From an uncultured Pseudomonadales bacterium (lineage in GTDB: Bacteria > Pseudomonadota > Gammaproteobacteria > Pseudomonadales > Balneatricaceae): 64,000 nucleotides of DNA. The position numbers were made by a program, and so were the translations under genes. The stretch lies in contig CALJVT010000006.1 in assembly GCA_937773555.1 (NCBI GenBank), positions 141,001 through 205,000 of the forward strand, read 5' to 3'. How positions within the stretch are numbered: the first letter of the stretch is position 1; each line of letters begins with the position of its first letter. The notes under the pieces are model-generated. The model was given only the letters and a program-made list of their open reading frames with translations. It ran no database searches and was not told the DNA's origin. This document shows positions 26,103 through 35,883 of the stretch, one piece after another.

Positions 26103-26750
26103 ATGTTTCAAACTCCCACCCTGCGACAGCAAAAGAAAGCTCACAACCGTGAACTATTGTTAGAAGCCACAGCCAGTGTGATTGCCACTGAAGGAATTAC
26201 AGGCGCATCTATAACCCGTATTATTGAACACGCGGGCCTGTCACGGGGCATGGTGCATTTGCATTTTGTCAATAAAGAAGCCTTATTAGTGGCCGTGGCT
26301 AGGCATATGAGAGAACAATATTTTCACCATATAAACGAATTTTTAACAACGACCTCACCTGCGCCTGCGCATCAGCTTGAAGCTATTATTAGCGCTGAGT
26401 TAAGTGAGCAAATACTAAATCGGCGTAGCATCAACATTTGGTACGCGTTCCGTGGCCAATGTCACCAAGAAAATGCCTATATGCAATATGCAGACACACG
26501 CGACGCGGCCATGAAAGACAAGGTTTACCAAGCCTTTTTACAACTTCTAAACCAACCATATAGCAGGCAAGACGGAAAGCAAGACCTATGCAGTGATGCG
26601 ACCTATGGCTTACTCGCCTTATTAGAAGGTATGTGGTCAGATTATTTTTTACACAGCGATGAGTTTAATCGCCAATCTGCCAAACGTATAATATTCCGCC
26701 AGTTAAGTGGGTTGTTCCCCAACCACTTTGATTTAGCCGGTGCCATGTAA
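26103..26750 (+). CDS. TetR/BetI-like transcriptional repressor
   Basis: Repressor of about 215 residues. The N-terminal HTH reads TEGITGASITRIIEHAGLSRGMVHLHF, and the body has IWYAFRGQCHQENAYM, which resembles the BetI group of choline/betaine regulators. The ATG at 26103 begins MFQTPTLRQQKKAHNRELLL, a normal BetI N-terminus; the upstream ATG at 26043 would lie inside the palindrome and is less likely. It sits between the two TMADH-like genes and presumably controls both, sensing an amine (inference). Confidence 0.88.
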   Translation: MFQTPTLRQQKKAHNRELLLEATASVIATEGITGASITRIIEHAGLSRGMVHLHFVNKEALLVAVARHMREQYFHHINEFLTTTSPAPAHQLEAIISAELSEQILNRRSINIWYAFRGQCHQENAYMQYADTRDAAMKDKVYQAFLQLLNQPYSRQDGKQDLCSDATYGLLALLEGMWSDYFLHSDEFNRQSAKRIIFRQLSGLFPNHFDLAGAM

Positions 26751-26831
26751 AAAACAGCCAGAGTTATGCTAATACGCCGCTTACGAATGAGCTAAGTATT
26801 CGCAACAAATAATGCTGAGGAAGCTAGCCTT

Positions 26832-28904
26832 ATGAGCAAACGTGATTCTCGATACGACATATTGTTTGAACCTATAAAAATTGGCCCAGTAACTGCTAAA
26901 AATAGATTTTACCAAGTTCCCCATTGCACAGGAATGGGCTGGATGAGGCCGCGTATGGTGGCCGATTTACGCGGCGTGAAAGCCGAAGGGGGTTGGGGTG
27001 TGGTTTGCACAGAGTACTGTTCAATACACCCAAGTTCTGACGACTCTCCATACCCATCACATTCGCTTTGGGATGAAAATGATATTAAATCTCATCGTTT
27101 AATGACTGACAAACTCCACGAGCATGGAGCCCTAGCCGGCGTTGAGCTTTGGGTGTCAGGTAGCAGCTCTGCTAATTTACTCACTCGTGAAGTGCCTATG
27201 GATGTGGTTTCATTGCCCAATGGTAACGGTGATCCTTATCAGTCCCGAGCAATGGACAAAGCTGACATTAAGGAGCTCAAGCGTTGGCACCGTAACGCCG
27301 CATTGCGAGCAAGGGAGGCCGGTTTCGATATCGTTTACGTTTACGCGACACATCATTATTTGTTGGACAATTTTCTCAACCCTAAATTGAATACTCGCAG
27401 CGACGAATACGGTGGTTCACTTGAGAATAGAATGCGCCTGGTGCGTGAAATTATTGAAGAAACTAAAGATGCAGTAGGTGACAAGTGTGCCGTGGCTGTT
27501 CGCTTTAGTATCGATGATGGTGGCGGTGCTGATGGCTTTCCTGTGCATGGCGAACGGATGAAAATGTTTGAATTAATGGCCGAATTACCTGACCTTTGGG
27601 ACATCAACATCTCAGATTATTCACTGGAGATGGGTGTGTCTCGGTTCGTGAAAGAAGGCTCGCTGGAAGCGTATATGTCGGCCGTTAAATCGAAAACTAG
27701 TAAGCCAGTTGTTACCGTTGGGCGTTTTACCTCTCCAGATACTATGATCAGTCAAATTAACAGGGGCATTGTTGATTTTATTGGTGCTGCCCGACCATCG
27801 ATAGCAGACCCCTTTTTACCACAAAAAATTGAACAAGGGCGGCCAGAAGATATTCGTGAATGCATCGGTTGTAACATTTGCTATACGGGTGATAGCCGAC
27901 ATGTGCCAATTCGATGTACACAAAACCCAACCATGGGCGAAGAATGGCGACGTGGCTGGCACCCTGAAAACATTGATCCTAAAGGATCAGACAGCCAAAT
28001 ATTGATTGTTGGTGCAGGCCCAACCGGTTTGGAAGCTGCGCGTGCACTTGGTCAGCGGGGTTACGACGTGATACTGGCCGAAGCGAGCCGGAAACTGGGT
28101 GGTCGAGTCAATCAAGAAAGCCAGCTTCCAGGTTTAGCCGAATGGGCCAGAGTAAGAGATTACCGAGTGACCCAAATTGCCAAAATGCCTAATGTAGCGG
28201 TTTACCTAGAGAGTAATCTGACCGTTAACGATATCTTAGAAATTGGCGCTGATCATGTCGCCATTGCCACAGGGGCAACGTGGCGTAGGGATGGTTTTGG
28301 TAGCTACAATACGGCTCCGATGCAGCCTTTACCACCGGCCAAATCAACCTATACTCCAGACGACATTATGTCGGGCCACTTACCAATTGGCAGCACGCTT
28401 GTGTATGATGACGACGGCTTTTACATGGGCAGTGTTATTGCCGAAAAACTACGAAAAAACGGTAACACGGTGATTTACTTAACCCCTGAACCAAAAGTTT
28501 CAAGCTGGAGCAGTAACAATGCGGAGCAACCGCGGGTTCACCGTCGCTTAGCAGAACTGGGCGTAGAAATTATATTAAACCATGGGCTGGATGCCTACGA
28601 TGGCAAGCAGGCCCTTTTAGGGTGCAGCTATACCGGTCAACAACACAATGTCTGGGTTGACAACATTGTAGTGGTGACTAGCCGAACAGCTGAAGACCAA
28701 CTTTATCATGGTGTACTTCAGGCAATAGAAAATAACTCACTCGGCGCACCAAAAACAGTTAAACGAATCGGGGATGCTGAAGCGCCTGCTATTATTGCCG
28801 CCGCCATATTTGCCGGCCACAAGTATGCTCGCGACATGGACGTTGCCATAGACCGTGACAACCCTTTCAAACACGATAGAGTATTTTTTCAAGATAATCA
28901 GTAA
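26832..28904 (+). CDS. Trimethylamine-dehydrogenase-like flavoprotein, paralogue 2
   Basis: 690-residue paralogue of the gene at 23942-26020 with the same three-part architecture. C32 in YQVPHCTGMGWMRPR is the expected covalent FMN attachment. The 4Fe-4S motif is CIGCNICYTGDSRHVPIRC. It keeps the TMADH-like aromatic residue in CTEYCSIHPSSDD and the VYVYATHHY Tyr/His pair, but has DYSLEMGVSRF where TMADH has the bowl Trp and an Asp. Paralogues 1 and 2 thus differ in complementary binding-pocket positions, which implies different methylated amines. It is co-directional with the TetR gene 81 bases upstream; a GAGG site precedes the start. Confidence 0.87.
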   Translation: MSKRDSRYDILFEPIKIGPVTAKNRFYQVPHCTGMGWMRPRMVADLRGVKAEGGWGVVCTEYCSIHPSSDDSPYPSHSLWDENDIKSHRLMTDKLHEHGALAGVELWVSGSSSANLLTREVPMDVVSLPNGNGDPYQSRAMDKADIKELKRWHRNAALRAREAGFDIVYVYATHHYLLDNFLNPKLNTRSDEYGGSLENRMRLVREIIEETKDAVGDKCAVAVRFSIDDGGGADGFPVHGERMKMFELMAELPDLWDINISDYSLEMGVSRFVKEGSLEAYMSAVKSKTSKPVVTVGRFTSPDTMISQINRGIVDFIGAARPSIADPFLPQKIEQGRPEDIRECIGCNICYTGDSRHVPIRCTQNPTMGEEWRRGWHPENIDPKGSDSQILIVGAGPTGLEAARALGQRGYDVILAEASRKLGGRVNQESQLPGLAEWARVRDYRVTQIAKMPNVAVYLESNLTVNDILEIGADHVAIATGATWRRDGFGSYNTAPMQPLPPAKSTYTPDDIMSGHLPIGSTLVYDDDGFYMGSVIAEKLRKNGNTVIYLTPEPKVSSWSSNNAEQPRVHRRLAELGVEIILNHGLDAYDGKQALLGCSYTGQQHNVWVDNIVVVTSRTAEDQLYHGVLQAIENNSLGAPKTVKRIGDAEAPAIIAAAIFAGHKYARDMDVAIDRDNPFKHDRVFFQDNQ

Positions 28905-29097
28905 CCTGAGAATTAACTATTAGTCATTACTGGTACTGATATAAAAGCTTGTTATAAAACTAAAACTAGTAGAGTAATTCAATGCTTGCTAGGGCTAAAA
29001 ATGAGACAGGACGCAGGGTATAAGGTGAAAAAAGCACCTATAACAGCGCCTTGGTTTTTAGCATCCTACCCACCTTACTGCCCAAATGTTGATTGTT

Positions 29098-29922
29098 CTA
29101 CTTTGTGTTCGCATCACGGTCTAGTAGGTGCTTCTGACGGATCATTAACCAACATGCTAGTAATACGCCAATCGTGACCATCACAATCATAATCGTCGCC
29201 AGTGCATTAATATCTGGACGCAAGCCTACCTTTACCCGGGAGTAAATAAGCATCGGCAGAGTATTTGATCCAGGCCCAGATACAAAACTAGCAATAATTA
29301 AGTCATCAAGCGATAGAGTAAATGCCAACAACCAACCTGCAATCATACCAGGGGCTAATAATGGCAAAGTAATGTCAAACATCACCCTTAAAGGTCGGGC
29401 ACCCAGATCCTGAGCGGCATCTTCCAAATCAGTACCCATACCAGAGAGGCGCGATTGAATAATGACCGCAACATAGGCAAGTGAAAACGTAATGTGAGCA
29501 ATGGTGATGGTGGTAAACCCCCGTTGCGGCCAGCCAAATAGATGACTTAAGGCGATAAAGAACAGCAATAATGACAAGCCAGTAATCACTTCAGGCATGA
29601 CCAAGGGTGCCGTAATCAAACCAGAAAACAGCGTACGCCCTCGAAACCGCCCAAAACGCACCAACGCAATGCCTGCAAGCGTTCCCAGTATCATTGCGAA
29701 AGTTGCATTAACTAGGGCAATCCGCAAGCTCAAGCCTAACGCCGCCCACATCTCTTCACTTTCAAATAAAACGGTATACCACCGCGTTGAAAAACCACCC
29801 CATACGGGCACAAGCTTAGAGTAGTTAAACGAGTAAATAATTAGCAAAATCATCGGTACGTAAAGAAACGCTAGGCCAAAGCACAGCATTGACAGTATGA
29901 ATGTTGAACGGCGTTGCTTCAT
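29098..29922 (-). CDS. potI: Polyamine-type ABC importer permease, PotI-like
   Basis: Inner-membrane permease of about 274 residues with six hydrophobic segments. The start is MKQRRSTFILSML, an ATG at 29922 overlapping the stop of the previous permease gene; a longer frame to 30021 runs inside that gene and is rejected. The EAA loop is LEDAAQDLGARPLRVMFDITLPLL. The GPGSNTLPMLIYSRVKVGLRP stretch is characteristic of PotC/PotI. Last gene of a four-gene importer operon. Confidence 0.92.
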   Translation of the reverse strand: MKQRRSTFILSMLCFGLAFLYVPMILLIIYSFNYSKLVPVWGGFSTRWYTVLFESEEMWAALGLSLRIALVNATFAMILGTLAGIALVRFGRFRGRTLFSGLITAPLVMPEVITGLSLLLFFIALSHLFGWPQRGFTTITIAHITFSLAYVAVIIQSRLSGMGTDLEDAAQDLGARPLRVMFDITLPLLAPGMIAGWLLAFTLSLDDLIIASFVSGPGSNTLPMLIYSRVKVGLRPDINALATIMIVMVTIGVLLACWLMIRQKHLLDRDANTK

Positions 29923-30878
29923 GAGTTCTGCCTCTCTCGCGCCTGAATCCTTTGATATAACATCATTGGCAGTACCAAAACGATGAGTAACACAATCGCG
30001 ACGGCAGAGGCTATGGGCCAATCACTATTGGAGTTAAATTCATCTGACAGAATTCTACCAATCATCAACACGTTTCCACCGCCTAACAGATCAGGAATCA
30101 CAAATTCACCAGTAGCCGGAATAAACACTAACAAGGATCCAGCAATAATACCTGGAACCGTTAACGGTAGTGTAACTGTGAGAAATGCTATTGTAGGTTT
30201 AGCACCCAAATCTGCTGCTGCCTCGTTAAGCGACATATTAAGCTTTTCCATATTGGCATACAGCGGTAAGATCATAAAAGGCAGATAGGAATACACGATG
30301 CCAATGTAAACAGCGAGCTCTGAGTAAAGCATCCGAATGGGTTCATCAATGACGCCCAGCCAAATTAATAAGCTATTAATTGTCCCCTGATCTGCCAGTA
30401 ACCCCATCCACGCATATACTCGCAAAAGAAACGACGTCCAAAAGGGCAAAATAATTAACATTAATAAAATATTTTTGGTGGTTGGGCTGGAACGGGTAAT
30501 ACCATAGGCCATAGGGTAGCCGATGAGCAAACAAAGAACAGTTGATACAGATGCTATTTTTAACGAGTTGATATAGCTATTAATGTAAAGATCGTCTTCC
30601 CAAAGGTAGCTGTAGTTTTCAAAAATCACCCTAATAGTGAGCACACCATCTTCGGCTCGCTCGTACAACGGGGTGTATGGGGGACTGGCAATCAATGATT
30701 CAGCAAGGCTGATCTTAATAACGATAATAAATGGCGCCAAAAAAAACAACAGTAGCCAGATAAAAGGAATACCAACTACAAGAACCTTCCAATGTGACTG
30801 AAGCATGTCGACCAATCGAGATAGCAACCGGCTGCCTGCCTGCCCTACTGAATGATTAGTATTATTCGCAACGGTCAT
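29919..30878 (-). CDS. potH: Polyamine-type ABC importer permease, PotH-like
   Basis: Inner-membrane permease of 319 residues with six hydrophobic segments. Typical PotB/PotH features are PFWTSFLLRVYAWMGLL, the EAA loop LNEAAADLGAKPTIAFLTVTL, and ATGEFVIPDLLGGGNVLMIG. Its start overlaps the stop of the ATPase gene by 4 bases, and its stop overlaps the next permease start, a tightly packed operon. Substrates of the family are putrescine, spermidine and other amines. Confidence 0.93.
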   Translation of the reverse strand: MTVANNTNHSVGQAGSRLLSRLVDMLQSHWKVLVVGIPFIWLLLFFLAPFIIVIKISLAESLIASPPYTPLYERAEDGVLTIRVIFENYSYLWEDDLYINSYINSLKIASVSTVLCLLIGYPMAYGITRSSPTTKNILLMLIILPFWTSFLLRVYAWMGLLADQGTINSLLIWLGVIDEPIRMLYSELAVYIGIVYSYLPFMILPLYANMEKLNMSLNEAAADLGAKPTIAFLTVTLPLTVPGIIAGSLLVFIPATGEFVIPDLLGGGNVLMIGRILSDEFNSNSDWPIASAVAIVLLIVLVLPMMLYQRIQARERQNS

Positions 30879-32017
30879 TTCATCAGCACCACGGCGCTAG
30901 ATTGGTCCCAGTTCAGGTAAATTTCTTCATCCCAGTCTATCGAGTGTCGCTCACCCCTAGGTCGCTTTTGACTAGGCACGCTCACTTCAATAATTTGATC
31001 ATTATTAATGCGTATTCGGTAGGTGGATGTTTTACCGTGGTAGCCAATATCAACGACTACTCCTTTGAGCTGATTTGTTGACGCATCCAACGATGTTTTT
31101 GATAGCGTGATTTTTTCTGGGCGCACTGCTACCCAAACTTTAGTTCCCTCTATAATCGACATAGGATGGTTGGTATAAAATTCGACATCCAGCTCTTTAC
31201 TGGTAACAACAACATGACCAACGTCACTTTGAGTAACCCTCCCCTCAAACATATTGGCAGAACCAATAAAGTTAGCTACCAGTCTAGATTCAGGGTACTC
31301 ATAAACTTCTGTTGGTTCGCCAATTTGCTGAAACTTGCCTGCATCCATCATTGCCATGCGGGTAGACAAGGTCATTGCCTCTTCCTGATCATGGGTCACC
31401 ACAACAAAGGTAACGCCGAGTTGGTCTTGAATGTTTATTAGCTCAAATTGCGTTTGCTCCCTTAAACGCTTATCCAATGCACCTAAGGGTTCATCAAGCA
31501 GGAGGACTTTAGGCTGCTTGACTAGAGCTCGAGCAAGGGCGACACGCTGCCGCTGCCCACCCGATAGTTGATGGGGTTTGCGCTTCACAAAGTCTGATAG
31601 CTCAACCATGCTGAGAATTTCCTCAACGCGCCGCTTGATTTCGTCTTTTGGGATTTTATCCCGCTTGAGCCCATAAGCGACATTTTGTTCAACCGTCATA
31701 TGCGGAAAGAGTGCATAGGATTGAAACATCATATTAATAGGGCGAGCATAAGGAGGTACTTCGGTCATATCGACACCGTCGATATAAATGGTGCCACTTG
31801 ATGGGGTCTCAAATCCAGCTAACATGCGCAGTAAGGTTGTTTTGCCACAACCAGAGCCCCCTAAAAGGGAAAACAGTTCGCCTTTATAAATATCCAGATC
31901 AACATTGTCAACTGCAGTGAATTCGTCGAATTTTTTACTAATACCGCGCAGTTTGATAAATGGCTCTGCGTCAGCATCAAGCCAAGGTCTATAGGAATAA
32001 TCGGTTTGTTGTGGCAT
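30875..32017 (-). CDS. potG: Polyamine-type ABC importer ATPase, PotG-like
   Basis: 380-residue ATPase with Walker A LGGSGCGKTTLLRML, Q-loop MMFQSYALFPHMTVEQNV, signature LSGGQRQRVALARALV and Walker B VLLLDEPLGALD. The C-terminal TOBE region (about 290-380) is standard for PotA/PotG. It energises the two permeases encoded downstream. It starts about 90 bases after the frameshifted binding-protein gene. Confidence 0.94.
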   Translation of the reverse strand: MPQQTDYSYRPWLDADAEPFIKLRGISKKFDEFTAVDNVDLDIYKGELFSLLGGSGCGKTTLLRMLAGFETPSSGTIYIDGVDMTEVPPYARPINMMFQSYALFPHMTVEQNVAYGLKRDKIPKDEIKRRVEEILSMVELSDFVKRKPHQLSGGQRQRVALARALVKQPKVLLLDEPLGALDKRLREQTQFELINIQDQLGVTFVVVTHDQEEAMTLSTRMAMMDAGKFQQIGEPTEVYEYPESRLVANFIGSANMFEGRVTQSDVGHVVVTSKELDVEFYTNHPMSIIEGTKVWVAVRPEKITLSKTSLDASTNQLKGVVVDIGYHGKTSTYRIRINNDQIIEVSVPSQKRPRGERHSIDWDEEIYLNWDQSSAVVLMK

Positions 32018-32107
32018 CGTAAAAATCCAATGGCTTATAGTAATAGGCCCTAGGCCATACAGATACAGTTACCGCTCTATGGAACGATAACCGTATTGCT
32101 TTAGATA

Positions 32108-33227
32108 TTATTGGCCCGATTTAAACTTTGTCCATGCACGAGTTCGTACCCGCTGCATTTTTCTTGGAATAGCTTTGTAGGTGTACATTTTTGCGACAGA
32201 TTCGGCAGTAGGGTAAGCAGCTGGGCTGCCTGTTACTGCTGGGTCAATCAAATCAAATGCCGTTTTGTTACCGCTTGCATACCATGTGTAATCAGTATTA
32301 GCTGCCGCCACTTCAGGACGCATCATATAGTTGATAAACAGGTGAGCATTTTCAACATTCTTCGCATCTGATGGAATCACAAGGCCGTCAATCCACAATA
32401 CCGCCTTACCGTCTCCTGGTGGTACGAAAAAATCAAGCACTACGCCAGTGTTTGCTTCCTCAGCACCAGACATGGCTAATAACCCATCTGGTCCCCAAGT
32501 CACCGCGATACAAAACTCTTTCAGCGGCATTTGTTGGTAGGCGTAATTATCGAAGGTTTTAATGTAAGGTCGAACTGGCAGACAACATTTCTTCTGCTGC
32601 GGCATAATCCGCTTTATTGGCTGAATAAGGATCTAACCCCATATGTGCCAACGCCATAGGTAAAATGTCTGTTGGTGAGTCCAAAAAGGCTACCCCACAC
32701 TTCCCCAGCTTCTCCATATGTACCGGATCAAAAACCATATCCAATGAACCAATGGGCGCTTCTGGGTATGTTTCTAACACTAATGCCTTATTGTATGTAA
32801 CACCGTGTGTGCCCCACATATAGGGGGTGAAGTAATTGTTACCGGGATCAATATTAACGTCTAATTGCTTGTCCAAGCTATCCATTATATGAACCAAATT
32901 AGGCAGTTTGGATTTATCCAGCTTTTGTAAAATATTTGCGGGGAGTAATCGTGCAACCGCACTACTTGAGTGACTCACCACGTCGTAACCAGAGTTACCA
33001 GCAAGCAATTTTGATTGAATCGATTCTTCCGAGTCATAGTTATCGTAAGTCACCTTAACGTCAAATTCTTTTTCAAAATTAGCGACGGTGTCTTCGGCAA
33101 TATACTCTGCCCAATTAGTCACATTTAGCACACCTGCGGCATAACCAGTAGATGCACCAAACACCAAGGTAAAGGCTATTGTTCCACGCGTTAAATGTTT
33201 AACGAACGTATTATTTTTATAGTTCAT
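32108..33227 (-). pseudogene. potF: Polyamine-type periplasmic binding protein, PotF-like, interrupted by a frameshift
   Basis: Two overlapping frames together make one complete PotF/PotD-type protein of about 370 residues. The N-terminal part starts at ATG 33227 (GGAGAG upstream) with a signal peptide (TIAFTLVFGASTGYAAG), then VLNVTNWAEYIAEDTVANFE. It leaves frame after ADYAAAEEMLSA and stops at 32559. The homologous sequence resumes in another frame with VRPYIKTFDNYAYQQMPLKE and runs to 32108. Removing one base near 32572-32582 restores VRPYIKTF directly after SA. The rest of the operon is intact, so this is a recent mutation, a sequencing error or, less likely, programmed frameshifting. 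Confidence 0.85.
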
Positions 33228-33240
33228 GTTCTCTCCAATT

Positions 33241-33257
33241 GACATGGTTTACATGTC
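33241..33257. promoter_or_regulatory. Inverted repeat upstream of potF
   Basis: GACATG-GTTTA-CATGTC, perfect 6-bp arms, 14 bases before the potF start. It could be an operator for one of the BetI-like regulators. The remaining 33258-33639 holds no gene I can support; a 77-codon frame at 33331-33564 has no recognisable features. Confidence 0.35.
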
Positions 33258-33639
33258 TAATGATTAATTAAACCAACTTTCCTGTTTTTTGTATAAATAC
33301 TAGAGTGCTCGACAATAGCATAAAGCCGTTTTAACCTTCAAGTGAAGCGTGTATTATTTTGAACACCCTGATTAAGCCACTTTTATACCTTATCGATTGA
33401 CGTAAACACCTGTTATACAACATATAAATAGTAGATAACGCCTCTTTTTTAAAAGGCTTTATGGTTTTTTTATAGAAAATAGTCGCATTATTCGAAACAT
33501 ATTCCTTTAGAAGCTTGTCTATTACGGCCTTATGTTTGCTGCCAAAGCACAAAAAAACCTGCATCTAAAACTAAGTCACGCTAAGTGCTTCGGGTTTTCA
33601 GGTCATCATGGCTAAGGCCATGCTCTGCTCAAAATTAAT

Positions 33640-34332
33640 TTATACCGCCTTTTTCACTTGGCTATTTAATAACACTTTATACTGCGTTATCGTGCTTTTC
33701 TGCAACGGAAACATAAGCTCCATCACATCAAACACTGTTGTATTAGCCTCCTTAGGGCTAAATTTACTTTCGCCAATAAGACAACTTTGCCAAAGCCCAT
33801 CGAGCATTCCCTCGATGCCCATGGCTGCAACGTCGGCTGATACAGGTGTTTTTAAACCCGTACATAACTGGGTGCACAAACTGAGCAGTGTTGATGAAAA
33901 CTCACTATCCGTTTGACCACACACTTCCTGATAGGTTGGCCTCGATTGTGAAGCGCCCCAAAATGCATACCACACTCCAACATTCTTACGGTTACACACC
34001 TTGGGGCTGAATGCAGACATAACTATTGAGCACAATTTATCAATGGGGGCCTCTCCAGCCAAAGCAATCGCAGATTTCCAATTATCAGTGTATTCCTTAG
34101 ACAAAAACCGCAAGACCTGCTCAAGTAACAGATCCTTAGTTTGGAAGTGAAAGATCACCACCCCCTGTGATACACGTGCATGCTGAGCTATTTTGGCTAT
34201 GGTCGTTTGTGACAAGCCGAAATGATCAATACATTCAATGGTAGAGCCAATTAATTGTTGCTTTCGAAGGAGTGATTGAACCGCTCTACTTTGGTGTGCC
34301 TGAGTGCTTTTTTTGGCTTCAGCAACGTCCAT
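33640..34332 (-). CDS. TetR/BetI-like transcriptional repressor, second copy
   Basis: 230-residue TetR-family regulator. The HTH reads DHFGLSQTTIAKIAQHARVSQGVVIFHF; the body keeps VGVWYAFWGASQSRPTYQE, a BetI-like pattern also seen in the repressor at 26103-26750. A GGAG site precedes the ATG at 34332. It is divergent from the aminotransferase-Rieske operon, with a palindrome inside the latter's promoter, and probably represses that operon and perhaps the pot genes (inference). The two repressors are clearly different proteins. Confidence 0.88.
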   Translation of the reverse strand: MDVAEAKKSTQAHQSRAVQSLLRKQQLIGSTIECIDHFGLSQTTIAKIAQHARVSQGVVIFHFQTKDLLLEQVLRFLSKEYTDNWKSAIALAGEAPIDKLCSIVMSAFSPKVCNRKNVGVWYAFWGASQSRPTYQEVCGQTDSEFSSTLLSLCTQLCTGLKTPVSADVAAMGIEGMLDGLWQSCLIGESKFSPKEANTTVFDVMELMFPLQKSTITQYKVLLNSQVKKAV

Positions 34333-34400
34333 TGACGCTCCTTATTTATCAATCTATGCCAGTTAGTATTATTGACAAATAAAGTTTTGTCCAGTATAAA

Positions 34401-34429
34401 TTGACTGAGCACTTACTCAGTAAGTTATA
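34401..34429 (+). promoter_or_regulatory. Promoter of the aminotransferase-Rieske operon with embedded TetR operator
   Basis: TTGACT (34401-34406), a 17-base spacer and GTTATA (34424-34429) form a sigma-70-like promoter. ACTGAG-CACTTA-CTCAGT (34404-34421), a perfect 6-bp dyad, fills the spacer, so a bound repressor would exclude RNA polymerase. It lies 46-74 bases before the aminotransferase start. Confidence 0.65.
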
Positions 34430-34474
34430 GGGATGAACCTTATCGATACAAGCTGAACTGGTTTTTGGAGATCT

Positions 34475-35857
34475 ATGAACAACCCTACCGAGCATATTCA
34501 AAAGCAGGATAACCAATTTATCCACCCTTGGGACAACTTCCAAAACTTGGGTAACAATCAACGTACTGTGGTTGAAAAAGGCGATGGAATTTATATATAT
34601 GATAGTCAGGGAAACCGCTTAATAGATGGCCCCTCCGGCATGTGGTGTGTCAATATTGGGCATGGCCGCAAGGAGATGGCGCAGGCCATTTATGATCAAG
34701 TCATGCAGTTACCGTTCACTTCTCCATGGTCAATGGCCACCAGCCCAGCGGCTCAATTCAGTGAAGCTCTTGCAGCTGAAGCACCGGGGGATCTCAACCA
34801 CGTATTCCTTACCACGTGTGGCTCAACAGCCGTTGACTCTGCCTTACGCTTTGTCCAATTTTATAATAATTACCGAGGCAAACCTGAAAAGAAAAAAATC
34901 ATTTCCCGATTAAAAGGCTATCACGGCAGCACTTATCTCTCAGCAAGTGTGTCTGGGAAAGAGCGTGATAAAAACTATCTCGATTTTGCTACCGACCTTG
35001 TACACCACATCCCGGCACCACATCCATTGCTGAAACCAGATCACATGACTGATGCTGATTTTCTCGATCAATGTGTTGCCGACCTAGAAAATAAAATTAT
35101 TGAACTGGGAGAAGACAAGGTTGCCGTTTTTGTTGCTGAACCGATCCTTGCTTCTGGTGGTGTTATTGTCCCACCAAAGGGTTATCACAAACGCTGCCTA
35201 GACGTATGCCATAAATATGATGTGCTTTATCTATCTGATGAAGTCGTTACCTCCTTTGGAAGGCTTGGGCATATTTTTTCTTCCGAAGCCGTGTTTGATA
35301 TTGTCCCTGACATTATCACCACAGCCAAAGGTTTGACCTCAGCTTACATCCCCATGGGTGCTTTTTTGGTTTCAGACAGATTACTCAATGAGTTCAATAA
35401 TCCAGACATTGAGAGTGCTATATTTTCTAATGGATTCACTTATTCAGGGCATCCAGTCGCTGCTACTGCAGGATTAAAAAACCTTGAAATAATCAAACGC
35501 GAAAACCTTTGCGAAAATGCGCGTGAAGTAGGTGCTTATTTGCAGGAAAGAATTAAGTCACTTTACGATATTCCTATTGTTCGGGATGTTCGAGGACTTG
35601 GCTTAATGTGCTGTGTTGAGTGCGAACTAACCAAGGGTGCAGATGACCTAGAAATGGACTATGAAATTGGCGAGCGCATTGACCAACATTGCCAAGCCAT
35701 GGGCCTAGTTGTGCGACCACTGGCTAATATGTGTGTGATATCCCCACCCCTTATAATTACCAAAGCACAGATCGATGAGCTAGTCGACATTCTCTATAAA
35801 GGCGTGGAGCTGGCGATGCATGATTGTATTGCTGACGGCAAATTTAAAAACGTTTAA
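34475..35857 (+). CDS. Class III omega-aminotransferase (PLP)
   Basis: 460-residue PLP enzyme of the putrescine/beta-alanine/taurine:pyruvate aminotransferase group. Motifs include RLIDGPSGMWCVNIGHG, KGYHGSTYLSASVSG, DEVVTSFGRLG and the PLP lysine in ITTAKGLTSAYIPMGA. It would move a terminal amino group to pyruvate or another keto acid, giving an aldehyde. It is first in an operon with the Rieske oxygenase and divergent from a BetI-like repressor, close to a polyamine-type importer, so a diamine or aminated betaine is a likely substrate (inference). Confidence 0.9.
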   Translation: MNNPTEHIQKQDNQFIHPWDNFQNLGNNQRTVVEKGDGIYIYDSQGNRLIDGPSGMWCVNIGHGRKEMAQAIYDQVMQLPFTSPWSMATSPAAQFSEALAAEAPGDLNHVFLTTCGSTAVDSALRFVQFYNNYRGKPEKKKIISRLKGYHGSTYLSASVSGKERDKNYLDFATDLVHHIPAPHPLLKPDHMTDADFLDQCVADLENKIIELGEDKVAVFVAEPILASGGVIVPPKGYHKRCLDVCHKYDVLYLSDEVVTSFGRLGHIFSSEAVFDIVPDIITTAKGLTSAYIPMGAFLVSDRLLNEFNNPDIESAIFSNGFTYSGHPVAATAGLKNLEIIKRENLCENAREVGAYLQERIKSLYDIPIVRDVRGLGLMCCVECELTKGADDLEMDYEIGERIDQHCQAMGLVVRPLANMCVISPPLIITKAQIDELVDILYKGVELAMHDCIADGKFKNV

Positions 35858-35883
35858 ATTAGTTTATTTTTGGAGATGTAAGC

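Noticed and set aside
33331-33564. 77-codon open frame upstream of potF
   Set aside because: No start signal, no recognisable domain, AT-rich spacer; treated as chance.
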